Shown here: positions 1-13,584 of the stretch, one piece after another
How the letters are laid out: each line of letters begins with the position of its first letter
Position numbering within the stretch: the first letter of the stretch is position 1
Assembly (NCBI RefSeq): GCF_014898815.1
Contig: NW_026515433.1
Coordinates: forward strand, 1,014,501-1,078,500
Direction of reading: 5' to 3'
DNA length: 64,000 nucleotides
Source: Panonychus citri
Lineage: Eukaryota > Arthropoda > Arachnida > Trombidiformes > Tetranychidae
The notes under the pieces: generated by a model
The model's input: the letters and a program-made list of their open reading frames with translations, nothing else
What the model was told of the DNA's origin: nothing
Database searches by the model: none
Position numbers and translations under genes: made by a program

Positions 1-1862
1 GAAGGTAAAAATACTATTTCTCAAATTCTGTAATTGTTACAATGTGTAAAAAGATAATTACGAATGAATCAAGTTTATCTAATTTTCTCGTCATTTCATA
101 AAAACTGAATGAACTTATTTTCTCATTTGTAAAGGTAACACAACAACAAGAAGACTAACAAAAAGATGGCGAGAAGGGAAATGGAAGAGAAAATAAAAGT
201 GCAAATTCTATTGATGATAATGATGGATCCAAAAAGAGAAAAAAACACCAAGAAGAAGAAGAAGAAGATAAAGGAAAACTATGGAGAATGGAAGAAGAAA
301 CTGAAAAGGCCCAAAAGTAAATGGAAAAATGAAATAGCAACGAAAAGAAATCATCTTTACATCAAAGATGAGAAGGGAGATGAAGATGATGCCGCTAACT
401 GATGATGATAATGAAGAATAAGGAGAAAATGATGATTGTAATCATGATGATAGAGGATATATAATTTTTCTTTTTTTTCTACGCGTAACATGTTTATACA
501 AAAGAAAAACTATCAAATAACTTGATAGAAGCGACCTAACGACTTGTAGCTACTCTTCCTTCTGTTAATAACAACTTACAGGTTAGAATTTTAGACTTAA
601 AATGTAAGACCTTTTCTCTCTCTCTCTCCCTCTTATATCCTTTCTCTTTCTTCTCTTTCATCATCATCATCATCATCATTATCATCTTCCAAGACAAGAT
701 ACCCTCTACACTGAATACTTTGGGCAATTGCATTCCAAACGAAAAAAGCAGAAGCTGGTTCGACAAGTTTTCTCTCTCTCTCTCTCCTTTTCTCTTTCTC
801 TTACCTGATCCTCTTTCTTTTCTTCTCTTTCATCCTTAGACCGGCTTAATTCTTACCTTAGCATCTCTTTCTTTCTCTATTTTTCCTAATACAATTTTCT
901 CTTTCTCTCTGCCTCACATTTTATTCTTCTTTCGTTGTTCTCTTTCTTTTTCTCTTCTTCTTCATCTATCTTAATAGCCCCTTTCTTTTTACCCCTAAGA
1001 CCCCTAAGGCTATTGAATGGGAGAGAAAGAAAGAGCAAAAAATGAAAGAACCTAATGAAAAAAGAGAAAAAAAAGAAAGAGAGAGAAAGAGCATAGGTAA
1101 ACGTTTACCTGTAAATTGCAAGAGAGAGAGAGAGAGAAGAAGAGAGAGAATGAGAGAGCGTCCTTCTGGCCTGAGAGCCGTAGTAGCTCCCGTGTTCAGT
1201 TGAAAACACGGCCTCAATGTTAATGTTTTTAAACTTGACTAGACTTGGTTACCTTTTTTTTCTTCATCTTCTCTTTTAGCTTCTTTATTCTCATCTTTTC
1301 TCTCTCTCTCTTTACCTTTACAATTTTGATCAAGTTTTTGAACAACAACAAAACTATTTTTCTACTTACTGTTTTCGTTGATTCTTCATCTTCACCTTCA
1401 TCTTGTTTTTAACAATTTCCAATCTTGACCAATTTCAGTTTATTCCCATTACATATTTGTGTTGATTGTGTTGATCAAATCTTTGCCAACTTCTCAAATA
1501 ACGGATTTAATTGTTAACATTTTGTGATCGTAGTGTTTATTTGTTTCCATGTGATTCTGTTTACAGCACAAACAAAAGATGATGTCTACATTGCAGATGT
1601 TATATCATCCTGATCATCATCAACAACAAAATAACCCAAAGCGATGACCACATCAACTGATGAAGTAAAGTTTTCCTTATGTTGGATTTAAAGTGATTTC
1701 TTTTTGTTTCTAGTGTTGGATTAATATTGATCACAGCGAACGATTAACCGATAGCTTTTTGTTTATCCACAATAACTGATGACAATTTAGATGTCATCAC
1801 AATTATCACAATCTAATCTACCATGGAAATGAATTTATCTTGACCAAAACCATGAGCCAATA
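1..1862. other. upstream region of the cadherin gene, low-complexity rich
   Basis: No supportable gene. The stretch has alternating purine-rich (about 160-400, 1020-1160) and CT-rich tracts (about 600-660, 760-960, 1260-1320). The short open frames here are translations of these tracts. It lies directly 5' of the cadherin start at 1863, so it probably contains promoter and 5' UTR, but no TATA box or initiator could be fixed. Confidence 0.5.
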
Positions 1863-4800
1863 ATGTTAATCAACGATAACATGTTAACAACAAGATTAAC
1901 AAGTAAACTGGAATCAGAAAAGATGACAAGTAATTCTTGTCATACTAATTATATTCAGTCGATCAGTCAGAATAGACAAGATCGACTGAAGAGAATAGGC
2001 CAAAATTTCAATTGGTTATCTAAATTATTATCAATTTGTATTTTAAGCGTTTACATTATTCCTTTTGTATTTTCTTCATCTTTATCATCCTCATCACCAA
2101 TTGATCCTCTTGTAAACAAAAGATGGTCTCGATCAGCTCAACTATCAACACAAAACAATCAATTGGAATTAAAATATGAAATGACTGAAAATTCACCAGC
2201 AGGAACGTTAATCGGTGTAATTAGAAGTCCATTAGGATACCAACCATGTCAACCGCCATTTTTAATTGTTCCCATTCGAAGTGGTTCCCATTCATCATCA
2301 GAATCATCCTCATCTTCATCTCAATCCAATCTACGAAATGGAGTTGACACTGATCTTAATATCGACCAAGCATCAGGAGAGATTCGCAATTCAATTGTTC
2401 TTGATCGAGAGGAAACTTCTTATTACACTTTTATCGCAATTCCCTTCGTTGGACCAAACATCAAAGTAACGATCACAGTTCTTGATTCCAATGATAACGC
2501 ACCTTTATTTCCGCTTCCTAGTATTCACCTTGAATTTCCAGAGAATAGTAAAGTTCGAGATGTGAAACGTACTCTTCCCCCAGCTCGTGACAATGATTTA
2601 GGTAAGTTGTTGATTATAATTCTCATTAATTGTTAAATTGTTCGCAAATTACCAATCAGTAAGAACAATTTAATTAAGCTATCATTGAATCTCAACTTTC
2701 CCGTGATTCGTTGTCTGGTTCAAATAACTAATTAATTAACTCAACAAACATCAGTATTCAGGTAAAAAAACGATTCCTAATGAACAAGTTTAATTATAAT
2801 AGTTAAATCAATTTGTGTAATTTAAATCCACCAGAATCATTTGATTTCATTTATTATCAAATGTTGAGATTTAATTAACCTTTTGATTCTCAGGTAGAAA
2901 TGAAAAAAAGAAGAAAAAAAAATCAAGAGAAAAGAAAATCAAATGTTAATTATTCTGATTCTCTTTAATTTCTTCCCTCATTATCAGCATCATTAAACGA
3001 TATACTCATTAATTAATTAACTTTGAACGTTGACATCTACATTTGATAAATTGTGAACCTTTCAAGTGATTCAATTGAATTTGATTGTTGATATATTTCA
3101 TTTTTCACTATCATCAACTATCATCTAAAAATGATCTTCATCTTAACCATCATCATGAAGAAATCATCATGATAATCAAAGAGAATCCAGGAAAACATGT
3201 TATTCCAAATTCTGATATCTTTCTAAATTACTGAATCTCTTCAATAATTTAAGAGTTCCAAACGTTGACAATCAATTTGTTGACATTGAACGACAACCTC
3301 ACCGACTCACATACTCACTTATCTTGATATTTTTCAGGTAAGATGAGCTGATGAAAAGTTTTCTTCAAATTCTCTCTCATTTCATAAGTTGGAACATTTT
3401 TTTTTCTTCATTTTTTTTTATCTGAAATGAATCGAGAAAAAAAATACGAATGATGAAATTTCTATTAGTATATTTTAGTGGATAAAATAATTGTCACATA
3501 AATTGTCACGACGATGATTAAGATGGTTGATGAAAAAGTAAATGGTCAAATTTGGTCACAATTAAGTTTCACATGAAGAAAAATGTTGAAAAACTAGTAC
3601 TCAAGTCGTAATTAATTCGTTAATTAATATCTTTAGTAGATCGAATCTCTCACCATGACCAATGTCCATTTAGAATTGACCATGTCAGAGATTCTAATCA
3701 ATTGTTGCAACAGAATTTATCCTCTATCGAAACGTTGATTTACCTGATAAAGTTAATTGTTCAATTGGAGATTGACTTTCAGACTTGTCGATTATTGATC
3801 CTTATGATAGAATCTAAATTTGAATGTTAATTGTTGGACAATTTTCTTGATTCTGAAATTCATCTCTCATAATCTTTATATCTTTGGTTTCATGTTTCAT
3901 GTATAATTTATTGCCCCTCATGATTATAATAAGATTTTGCCGTAACCGTAAACAAAATTAGCTGAAAATATAAATAAATTTCAGTTGAATTATGGTGAAA
4001 TCAGATTGGTGGTGACATTATGAAATCCATGAAGAGAGAGGGACAAAAATTCAAACATCAGCATGATACTAATCATGAATGAATTGAATTATCAAAATTT
4101 GTTGGATTTTCTTTTTCTCTTTTAAAATAAATTTAATTTTACCTTAAATCTTTCAATTCCTCTTGAAGATTTAATTTGATTTAATTTTGATCCTAACCTT
4201 TTATTATTATCATTATCATCAACAATTTAATAAAACTTTATTATGTACAAATTGTAAATCATAAAAATACATTGAGAGGAATTAAATTTGATCGTTAATT
4301 GCTTTCTCTCAATGATCAAGAGTAAACTCAATTCTCATCTGTAATATCATGAAAAAAATAGTATTACCATTGAATTGATTGAATTATCTTTCTTTTTATA
4401 AATATTTCAAGTGAATTAATTGTTGAAATAATTCAGTTAATTGTTTTGAGAAAACAAATCAAACATAATTGTAGTTACTTTTTCTCGTTACATTAGAGAT
4501 TATTGAATTTCTTTCAGTAGATATTACATAATAATAATAATAGTAGTAAATGTTTCCATCAGAGTATCAATTGCATTTAAATGCCCTCAGGGCTGAACCT
4601 TCCCCTTCATCTTTCAATTGATAATCATCCATGGACTGTGGATACTCAGGTAATAGATAAGAGGGAGTAGGATGTTGAGCCTCACATGATGCGATTGACA
4701 ATTAAGCTTGTGAAAAATTTTACAATTTAAATTTTAACCTTTAACACGAACCATCAATGTCAATGTTGATTTCAATTAATGAAGAAAATAAATTCTTTTG

Positions 4801-7800
4801 TTATTACCGAGACTAATTAACTTTTCAGCTTCAAGGCAAACTCATATCTCTATGTATTAGAAACAAAAAGAAACTCAGTAATTGGTTCTCTACCTTTTCC
4901 TTGAATCATTATTCTTTATCATCCACCTCATCCTCCTCATCCTCATCCTCATCCTCATCTTCATCTTCATCTTCATCCTTGTGTATTAGTTTCATCATCA
5001 TCCATTTATTAATAATTCCAGGCATCACCAGTTACACCCGAAGGTGTTACCATGGTTTTCACTTTTAATTCAGATAAAAAAAAGGAGAAAACAATTGATA
5101 CAATTTTAATATTTTTCTCTCAATCAACTTGAATATGATAATAATCATATTATCATAATAGTCTGTTATAAGTTAATCATTTTTACTTTTTTTGATTCAC
5201 AATTAATCTTAATTGTTGATCTGTTTCAAGAATCTCTTTTACCTTTTACCCTGTCACAATAATGTGCTTTTTATGTGATTTTAAATGTGTGTGAGTCGTT
5301 GTTACCAGTTTGTTTGCAAGCTTTTCAAGCATCATCATGATGATAATCACGATTGCAATAAGCAATTTGATTGCCTGATTAAGACCAATATATGGCTTGT
5401 TCAGGTCACTTTGAAACCTTCAGATTGTCATGAAAATGCCATTACCTCCTACTCTGTGTATGTGTACACCATTGGGAAGGAGCAGCAAGAAAAGCATGAT
5501 AGCCCGATAGCAATGGAAGATAAAAACGACAGATAAAAAGTCAATAACGATTATCTGAGGCCATTCGATAGGCCATAAATCGATCGTTGACACCTTAATT
5601 TCTTATTCACTTATTAGCAAAATCTTGTGGCTCTTTAATTGCTTCCAATCAGTAAAACAATCATAATCCTAATCATTTTCCATCATAATAAATATTTTTC
5701 TTTTTCTTTTCTTTTTGATAACTTTTTTCTTCTTCTTCTTATTTTTTTCCTTCTCCCAATTGAACAGAATAAAAAAGTTCCAACATAAGATTAATGGTGA
5801 AATTGTTTTGATTAATTAACTGACTAATGATTTAGATTGAACACTAATCGTAATCACTGATAATTAAATGAAAATGATTTTTTTATACTCAATTGAAATC
5901 ACGAAACAAAGTTAATTACAATTAACTGATAAGTTAAATTTGATTTGAAACGTTGATATAAATAAATAAATAAATAAATGTTTATTTTTTGTATTAATGT
6001 TTAAATCACAATACATGATAATTGTTAACTTGGATTAATTAATTGCTTATGTTTATCATTTAAATTTTACTAACTGAAAGACTAGGGATGTTAATTTAGC
6101 GATGATTGATAAACATTTTCTAATTAACAATTAGTAATCGTATTGTTGAACATACCTGTAGGGTCTAATGATCTGATCAATTGATCGTCGTCGTCGTCGT
6201 TTAGTAGCATAAGATTCAGCCATTGATTCATTGACCGCATCATCTTCACCATCACCAGCATATTCAGTTGTATAATAACCATCATCACCTCCATCACCTT
6301 CGGCCTCCTCATCATTTGATGCACCGTCCATGGGCATCATACCGGGTGACATGCCTCCGGGCATATTTGGCATGCTGTAAGCGGACATGCCACCACCTCC
6401 GCCGCCTCCATACATACCAGGGCCACTGTACATTCCTGGTGCACCACCGCCGCCACCACCACCCATGGGTCCGCTCATTGGGCTGTAGGGCATGTATTGT
6501 GACAGAATAGATCCAATGGAAGATAAAATGATCAATGAAAGAGAAGTTAAATTCTTAGGATAAATCATGATGGAAATTGGTGATTAACAATTAAGAGTTT
6601 ACGATGATGATTATAAAACGAAATGAATTTCAGCTGATCAACTGTTGTGATTGAATTTCACTGATAAAATGATTGATAATCGCACGTTGACTCGTATTAT
6701 TTATACTTAATCGTCAATTCTGTCGACACTTTAATTAGATCAATTAAAGTCGTTCTATCGGAATTCTTGACTTTTTTCTGTTTACAATTGATTCTCTTTA
6801 ATTGTTGTTACTACTGTGAACTTTAAAATGAGACATTAATTAATCTCTTCCGTCTCATAAGATTGAAATTGACCTGATATCTAATTGAAATCTTTTTAAT
6901 CATCAACTAAATGAGTTAAACAATTTGATGTATTTCTGTTTTTCTTCAACAATCATCATCCTCTCACTTAACTATCAACATCATCACTCTTAGTTTTTGT
7001 GTATTTAACGTGTTGATTGACAAAAACAATCAAATCGGATGCGGTTAATTTTCATGTTGAAAAAAAATCATTGGACCTGAACAACATCAACAATCATCAA
7101 CAATTAACAATGTGGACTGTTAATAAATTGTGAAAGTGACATGATTTTCATGAGGAGATGTTTTCAACTCTAAACAAAGTAACAATAATTATCCTTTTAA
7201 TTATAATCCATTGTTGTTATTGTGCTCATGCAGCCAACAAGGTTTCTAGGTTAAAGTTTACCTGTACAACCAATGGATATAAGGAAAGACATTGAGGTCA
7301 TTAGTTGGTCAGTGAATAATTTAGTCAAATCGTCTACATTGGAGTATAAAAGTATCAAGCCAAAGAAAAGATAGTAAATCGTTGGCAACAATAAAAGGTT
7401 ATGATTAAATCGAGTAAAAAAGGAACCCTTTTATTATGGTTATTTACAATTCCAAAAGAAACAGGGTGGGACCTAAGAAAGAGAGAGACAACAACCTTAC
7501 GGTTGACCTTAGGTCGAGGTTCGACTCCGCCTATTGCTCTATTCGGTTGGTGTAAATTTCCTGTCAAGGGAATTGCAACTCGTAAAGAAGAAGAGGAAGA
7601 AGAGAGATAATAACGATGATGATGATGATGGAGATAAAATGGATTGATAATTATGGTTTCGGCTGATGACCTGGTCTCTCAATCGCTTGGTTAACATTCA
7701 CATTGCATCCTAAATATTCACAAACTGATGGGAAGGTAAAAGATTAAATTCTGAACCATGAACAAGCCTCTCACTCGATAGTCACTAATTTTTCATCCTC

Positions 7801-10800
7801 AATCACAATTAAAACTCACTCTTCTCGGGTGTGGACTTCCTCCCATCCCATATAATACTAGCTGTTTAACTCAATCAAATCTCCAAGCATAAACCAATGT
7901 GAAGATTAATATTTATAATACTTTATCCAAATGATTGTGTCTCACAATTTATTCAATCAAAATGTTGATTAAAATTCATACTGCACAAATAACAACAACA
8001 ACAACAAGTAATTATAAAAGTTAATTCATCGATCATCGATAATTAAAAGTAATCAAGTTAAATGATCATGTTACATGCTCTCCCTCCCTCTCTCTCTCAC
8101 TGATCTTCCATCTTCCATCATCCTCATCTTATTATTTATCCTTCAAGTGGTAAACTAATACACTCCAGTAATATATTATTCCAGGTAAATCAGATTTAAC
8201 ATTAAATTGTTAACACAAGAATATCATTTAACATTTACCAGGTTCAATGATCAACAATTAATCTCATCTCTGTGTTGATTGTTAATTGTTGATGCTTTTT
8301 ACTTAAAAGCTTCACCAGTAATCATCATGCAAACACTTTGATCCATTGATATTATTCAATCAATTGATTCAAGTTGTTGTTTTTTCACAAATTTAATCCA
8401 CTTAATTTAAGTTACAATTTACTTTAATCATCATCTATTTGCAAGATCAATTGGATCCGATGGTCTCAGTTTAATTGTTGTTGAATTAATTGTTTACCTT
8501 TGATTTTTTTCCCTTCTCTTATTTTAAAATTAATTTGATTACTTTCTCACCAATGATGGTTGATAGTTAATCATGTTTATGTAAATTGCAAAGTATTTTC
8601 ATCATATTGTTAATTGTGATGATTAAACTCATACATTTTCAATTATCTTGTAATTTATATGCAAATGATTGAAAATTTGCAAGTGTGTTAAATTGCAACA
8701 ATTAACTGTAACTACTTTTATCTCATTTAAATTATAATCATTAAGTTTAATCTAAATTAACTTGAAAAAATGATCAATCCTTTTCCCTGACAATTATAAT
8801 TAACTGATAATTAAATTAAACAGCTAATTAAAATCAACCTTTAACCAACAATCAAACACTTTTGTCAAGATGAACCATTTTGATTATAATTGTTATAAAA
8901 AAAATAAGATGATTCTTGATTATGATTAACCATAATTAACTTGAAACCATTGAAAGTAAATTGTAATAAATTTTTGAAAACCTTTAATTTTAATGCTACT
9001 TTACTAGCAATTAATTGATCATTAACTAATAATAATAATGTAATAATAATCACAATTAAACAAAAACAACAACAAATATCAGATGCAATTAAAAAGATAA
9101 GTGAGTAAATTTATTAATCATTTCATATGATCAGCAAATTATGTCCAATCAATTCAAGATTTACAATTATGATTACTACAAATGATTAACTAATAACCAT
9201 AATCTTAATGTTTAATTCAGTTAAAGAAAAAATAAATTCCCTAACAATTTAATGCGTTTTTCAACGTAAAAGTGCCAATAGAGTCCAGATAAAAGCCATT
9301 AATGGGAAACCACATTTTCCAGGTAAAATTGCAATTGTAATATTACCTTGGTCACTTTACCTGTTATCGGGTTTACCTTTACCTTTTCTTAGGTAATTTC
9401 TTTGTAAAGTATACCTGAAGATGATGGAGATGATTATAAGATGATAATGGAGAGAGAGGGAAAACTTTAGAGTGGGTTTGAGAGGAAGGAAAGTCTTTAC
9501 CTCTACCTACTTGTGGTTATCTCTATGGTCCACTCTGTAGGCGACGAGTTTACCTTTACCTTTATTTAGATAAATTCAAACTGATATCAAGAGTATATAT
9601 TATATATTTGTTTTTCTTAAGTTCTTGTATCTTGACAATTTGTTGATTGTCCCTTTTTTGGTCAATAGCAATTTCAAATTTTGTCAACTAGTCTTTATTA
9701 GTGTCCCTTGTTTATTTTTGCTTTGATAAGTCATTCAACTGACCCTCTGGGCTGAATGTCATCGATGACCTTTCCTCTATTACCCTGTGATTACACTGAT
9801 CACCTTTCAATAACCATTAATTTTGCTCAAAAAATAGTCATTAATCGTGACCATTGGTCAGTTTTTCCAGGTGAAAATCTCTCATAATAATAATCATTAG
9901 TTGTTATCATTTATTGCTGAACTGCTTCAACTACTTTATTTTTCATTCCAATTTACTAATCACCTTTTATCCATTTAGCTAAATTAGTTTCATTTTATTA
10001 GCTCGATCCACCCAAAGTGGCCTGACTTTATTTTTCGATTCACAATTAAATTGATTGGTTCATTTTCTACAATCAAGTACTAAGCATGATTATCAGTTCA
10101 TCAGAACTTATGTTGGCTTGAAAAAACTATCGATTAATATGAAAAAAATGCTTTCCAAAAATCGTAAAAATCACGAAAAAAGTACACTAATATTAATCAT
10201 AATCTCCTTTGATTTGCTCGAAAACTTTTTCTAACTTTTTGACCTGGACTATTAATAGAAAATCAATTTAATCATCGACATAAATTGTTGAGAACATTAT
10301 AATCTGTATTAATAGATTAATTGCCTAATAAAAGTTCTAGACACATCGAACTTGAAAAATGTGCCTTAATACAATTTCGAAGTTTTTTTCTCGCAAAAAT
10401 AAAGGAAAATTAGATGAGCTAATTATAAGTTAATTAGCGCTTAGAGTCCGATCATTTTGGCATAATCAAGGTAATATTAGGTTTTCAAGAAAATAGAGAA
10501 AAAAAATTAAATGAAAAATGTTGATAGTTGAACATTAGGTTAGATTAATTAGTCTTTGATCAGCTGAAAAATAAATGATAAGATGAGAAAGAGGCTTGAA
10601 TGGAGGCCTGACACCAATAGAGGTGTGTGTCTGTGCCTTATCCCCTTATTATTAGGCACGGCGAGATTATTGTCCATGGAAAAGGAAGGCGTTAGATTAC
10701 CTGAAATTACCTGAAAATTCATAGTATCTTTTAGAATTGAATCTTTGTCCTCAATTTTTTCTCTTCACCTCAATCATGGAGAGAAAGAAGAGAATTATAA

Positions 10801-13543
10801 GAAAACAAGCCAAGCAAGAAGATGAAGATAAAGATGAAGATGAAGATGAAGATGAAGATGAAGATGAAGATGAAGATGAAGAATGTAATTTTGCAGTTCT
10901 CTTAGTAAAGTGATTCGATTGCCCCTAACAGAGTTTCCCATTCATTTCTTTTTCTAAATCAATCCAAAATTATTATTTCTTTCATGGTTTCTACTCTTTG
11001 GTATCTCAATCATTCACCATAAAGTTATAACCATTTTTACACACAAACTCAGCGAGGATCCTGATGGCTGTTCCCAAATATTTCAATCACCCTGTAGCCC
11101 AATACGATGGCCTCTCTTTATATTATATAAGTTTTTCCCTTTTTTTGGCCATTTTTTATTTCATTTTCATTTTCTCTTCTTCTTTTTATGTATCCTCTCC
11201 CTCTCTCTCTTCATCTTTACCTCATGAATACCTTTTCTTTATGCTTACCTCATGCTCTTACCTGGCCAACAAGGCATTACCTGTATCTGACCTAGCGGGA
11301 CTTATCCCTGTGATCCCTTGTAATTTGAGGCTTAACCAAGGAGAGTTGAATTTTTCCCTCATCATCATTATATCAATAGTGATGATAATGATTATCTTGA
11401 GGCCACCGAGCTTGACCTACCATATACATTGATTATAATCTTATTTTTTTCTCACCTTTTTGTGTCAATCTTTCTGATGAGAGATAATAGACTGACCACT
11501 CAATTGTTGTCTCTTTTTTTCTTGTTGTGTCCACTACCAATTCACAGAAATGTTTATTATTATTGAAAATGATTCTTGACATGAAAAAACTTAATCACTT
11601 ACTCTAATCCTTAATCATTACTAATACTTATTATCATTATTAATGATCATATCATGACGAGATTACATTGGACCATCAATATTACCTTGAACTTTTCGGC
11701 AATTTAATTTCAATCATGGTTATAATCATTTCTACCCTTGATTATTACCATTAAGTTGATTATATTGTCGTGTAGTTGATTATAAACCTTTAATTTTAAG
11801 TCAATACATTTTCACTGAGCGTGGGATGAATTCTTGTTTTTTCACCATAGGAATTGAGGGAACCAAAGTCCACTTTCATTATTAGTATAATAGTCACTCA
11901 AGTCCCGTCTCGGTCATTTAGAACCGATCATTATCATCATCTCTTCATCTTCCTTTGCAATTTTCATCTTCTCAACCTTTTTTCACTTGAAAATATTTCA
12001 TCTTTTACTCTATCATCATCTCCATCATCATCATCATCATTATCATTATCATCATCATCTTCCTTATCCTCTCATGTTGCTTGTAAACATCATTATTTTG
12101 GTCAACGTTTTCAAATCAAACTTGATCATCAATTGATTGTAAACCTTGCAAAGGTTAATCATTGGATTATCATAGTTAACAATCAGCAGTTAGTTTAGAA
12201 AAGTTTTCCTTTTCCTTTAGAAAACTTTGTAATATCTATTAGCTGTTTTTTTTTCTCAAACTACAATTAACTAACTATGATTAACTTTTTTCCACAATCA
12301 ATTTACTTAACCTTATGTGTTTCATTAATTATCGTGATATTATTTCAATGTTGATTCAGTTTTCATATTTACCTGATGAAAGACAAGGATCACTTAACGT
12401 GCACTAAACAATTAACCTTTTACGATGAATTATCTGTTTGTTGTTAATTGTTGATCATAATTTGAAGTTTATTAATATCGTTGACAACGTTATAAGTGCA
12501 ATTATATTTGTCGTTTATGAGATGACTAGTTATCACATAGGAAGATACATATAACATAATGTATATACAATAAGACGCTTCCTTTCCTGCCGATCCCACA
12601 AAAGTGGCCTCTTAATGAGTATCTTAGGCCTCAAATATTTCTTTCTCTGTAATAATATTAGTTTAAAAGTTGATAGTAAAAAAGTTATCACTTAAATTGT
12701 AATCGAAACGGTTCAAAGTCTTTGGCTTTTTAAACTAAACTTTTTTAGAACTTTATTCAACCTCGAAAGACCATTTCGTTACAATCGACTGACCTCTCGA
12801 ATTTAATATCTATCATTATTAATATTATTAGTGTTTCATGGTTGATATCATCATCTTCATGATGAATGTCGCTCACTAAGACTCTCTTTACTTATGGTAA
12901 CTCCCATCAATCAACTGTGAGACATTTTCAAGCAAAAACATACCCTCTTAAGCCTCAGGCTATCATCATCATCTTCATCATTCGTGAGCACTCATTTACA
13001 GTCTTGTTATTTATATTAAAGATAATAATATATATTTTTTTGATGAAAAAAAACTGGACTTTGTATTTGTTTCCGTCGTTTGTTTGAAAAAAAAAATACT
13101 TTCATCTTTTAAATTGAAAAAAAATGAAACCATCAAGTTGAAATGATGTTTTTTCATTTGTCTCTCTCATTGGCATAGTAATTATTATTATATCCATTAT
13201 TTCATGAATACATTGAAACAGTTGTATTCATCACGAATACTCAGTTAGCTGATTGCATATTATATTGCTTATTATCTTGATTGCAACCAATTATTTCATA
13301 TTTCGCTAAATAAGCTCCCCTCTCTCTCTCTCGCTCTCTCTCTGTAACCTCCTCTTGGCGTGAATGACAAAACCAACCTGGGCATCCCTTGGTTACGCTA
13401 TTATCTATCTTCCTCATTATCATCATCGTTTTCAGCTTCTTCATCATCAGAATAAAGTTCCAAAAGCTGTCTCTCACGCTCAATACATCATCATAATCAT
13501 AATCATCCTCATCATTTTCATCTTCTTACCTGTTCTTACCTCC

Positions 13544-13584
<41 letters not shown>

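Noticed and set aside
5285..5536. 83-residue plus-strand frame in the cadherin intron
   Set aside because: No signal, domain or splice context; composition is like the surrounding sequence.
7495..7545. GGTTCGACTCC, a match to the tRNA B-box consensus
   Set aside because: The flanking bases do not pair into a T-arm stem (CGAGG against CCGCC) and no acceptor or anticodon arm can be built upstream.
11064..12198. Two plus-strand frames with hydrophobic and Ser-rich stretches
   Set aside because: They are translations of T-rich and TCA/CAT-rich low-complexity DNA; no conserved residues.
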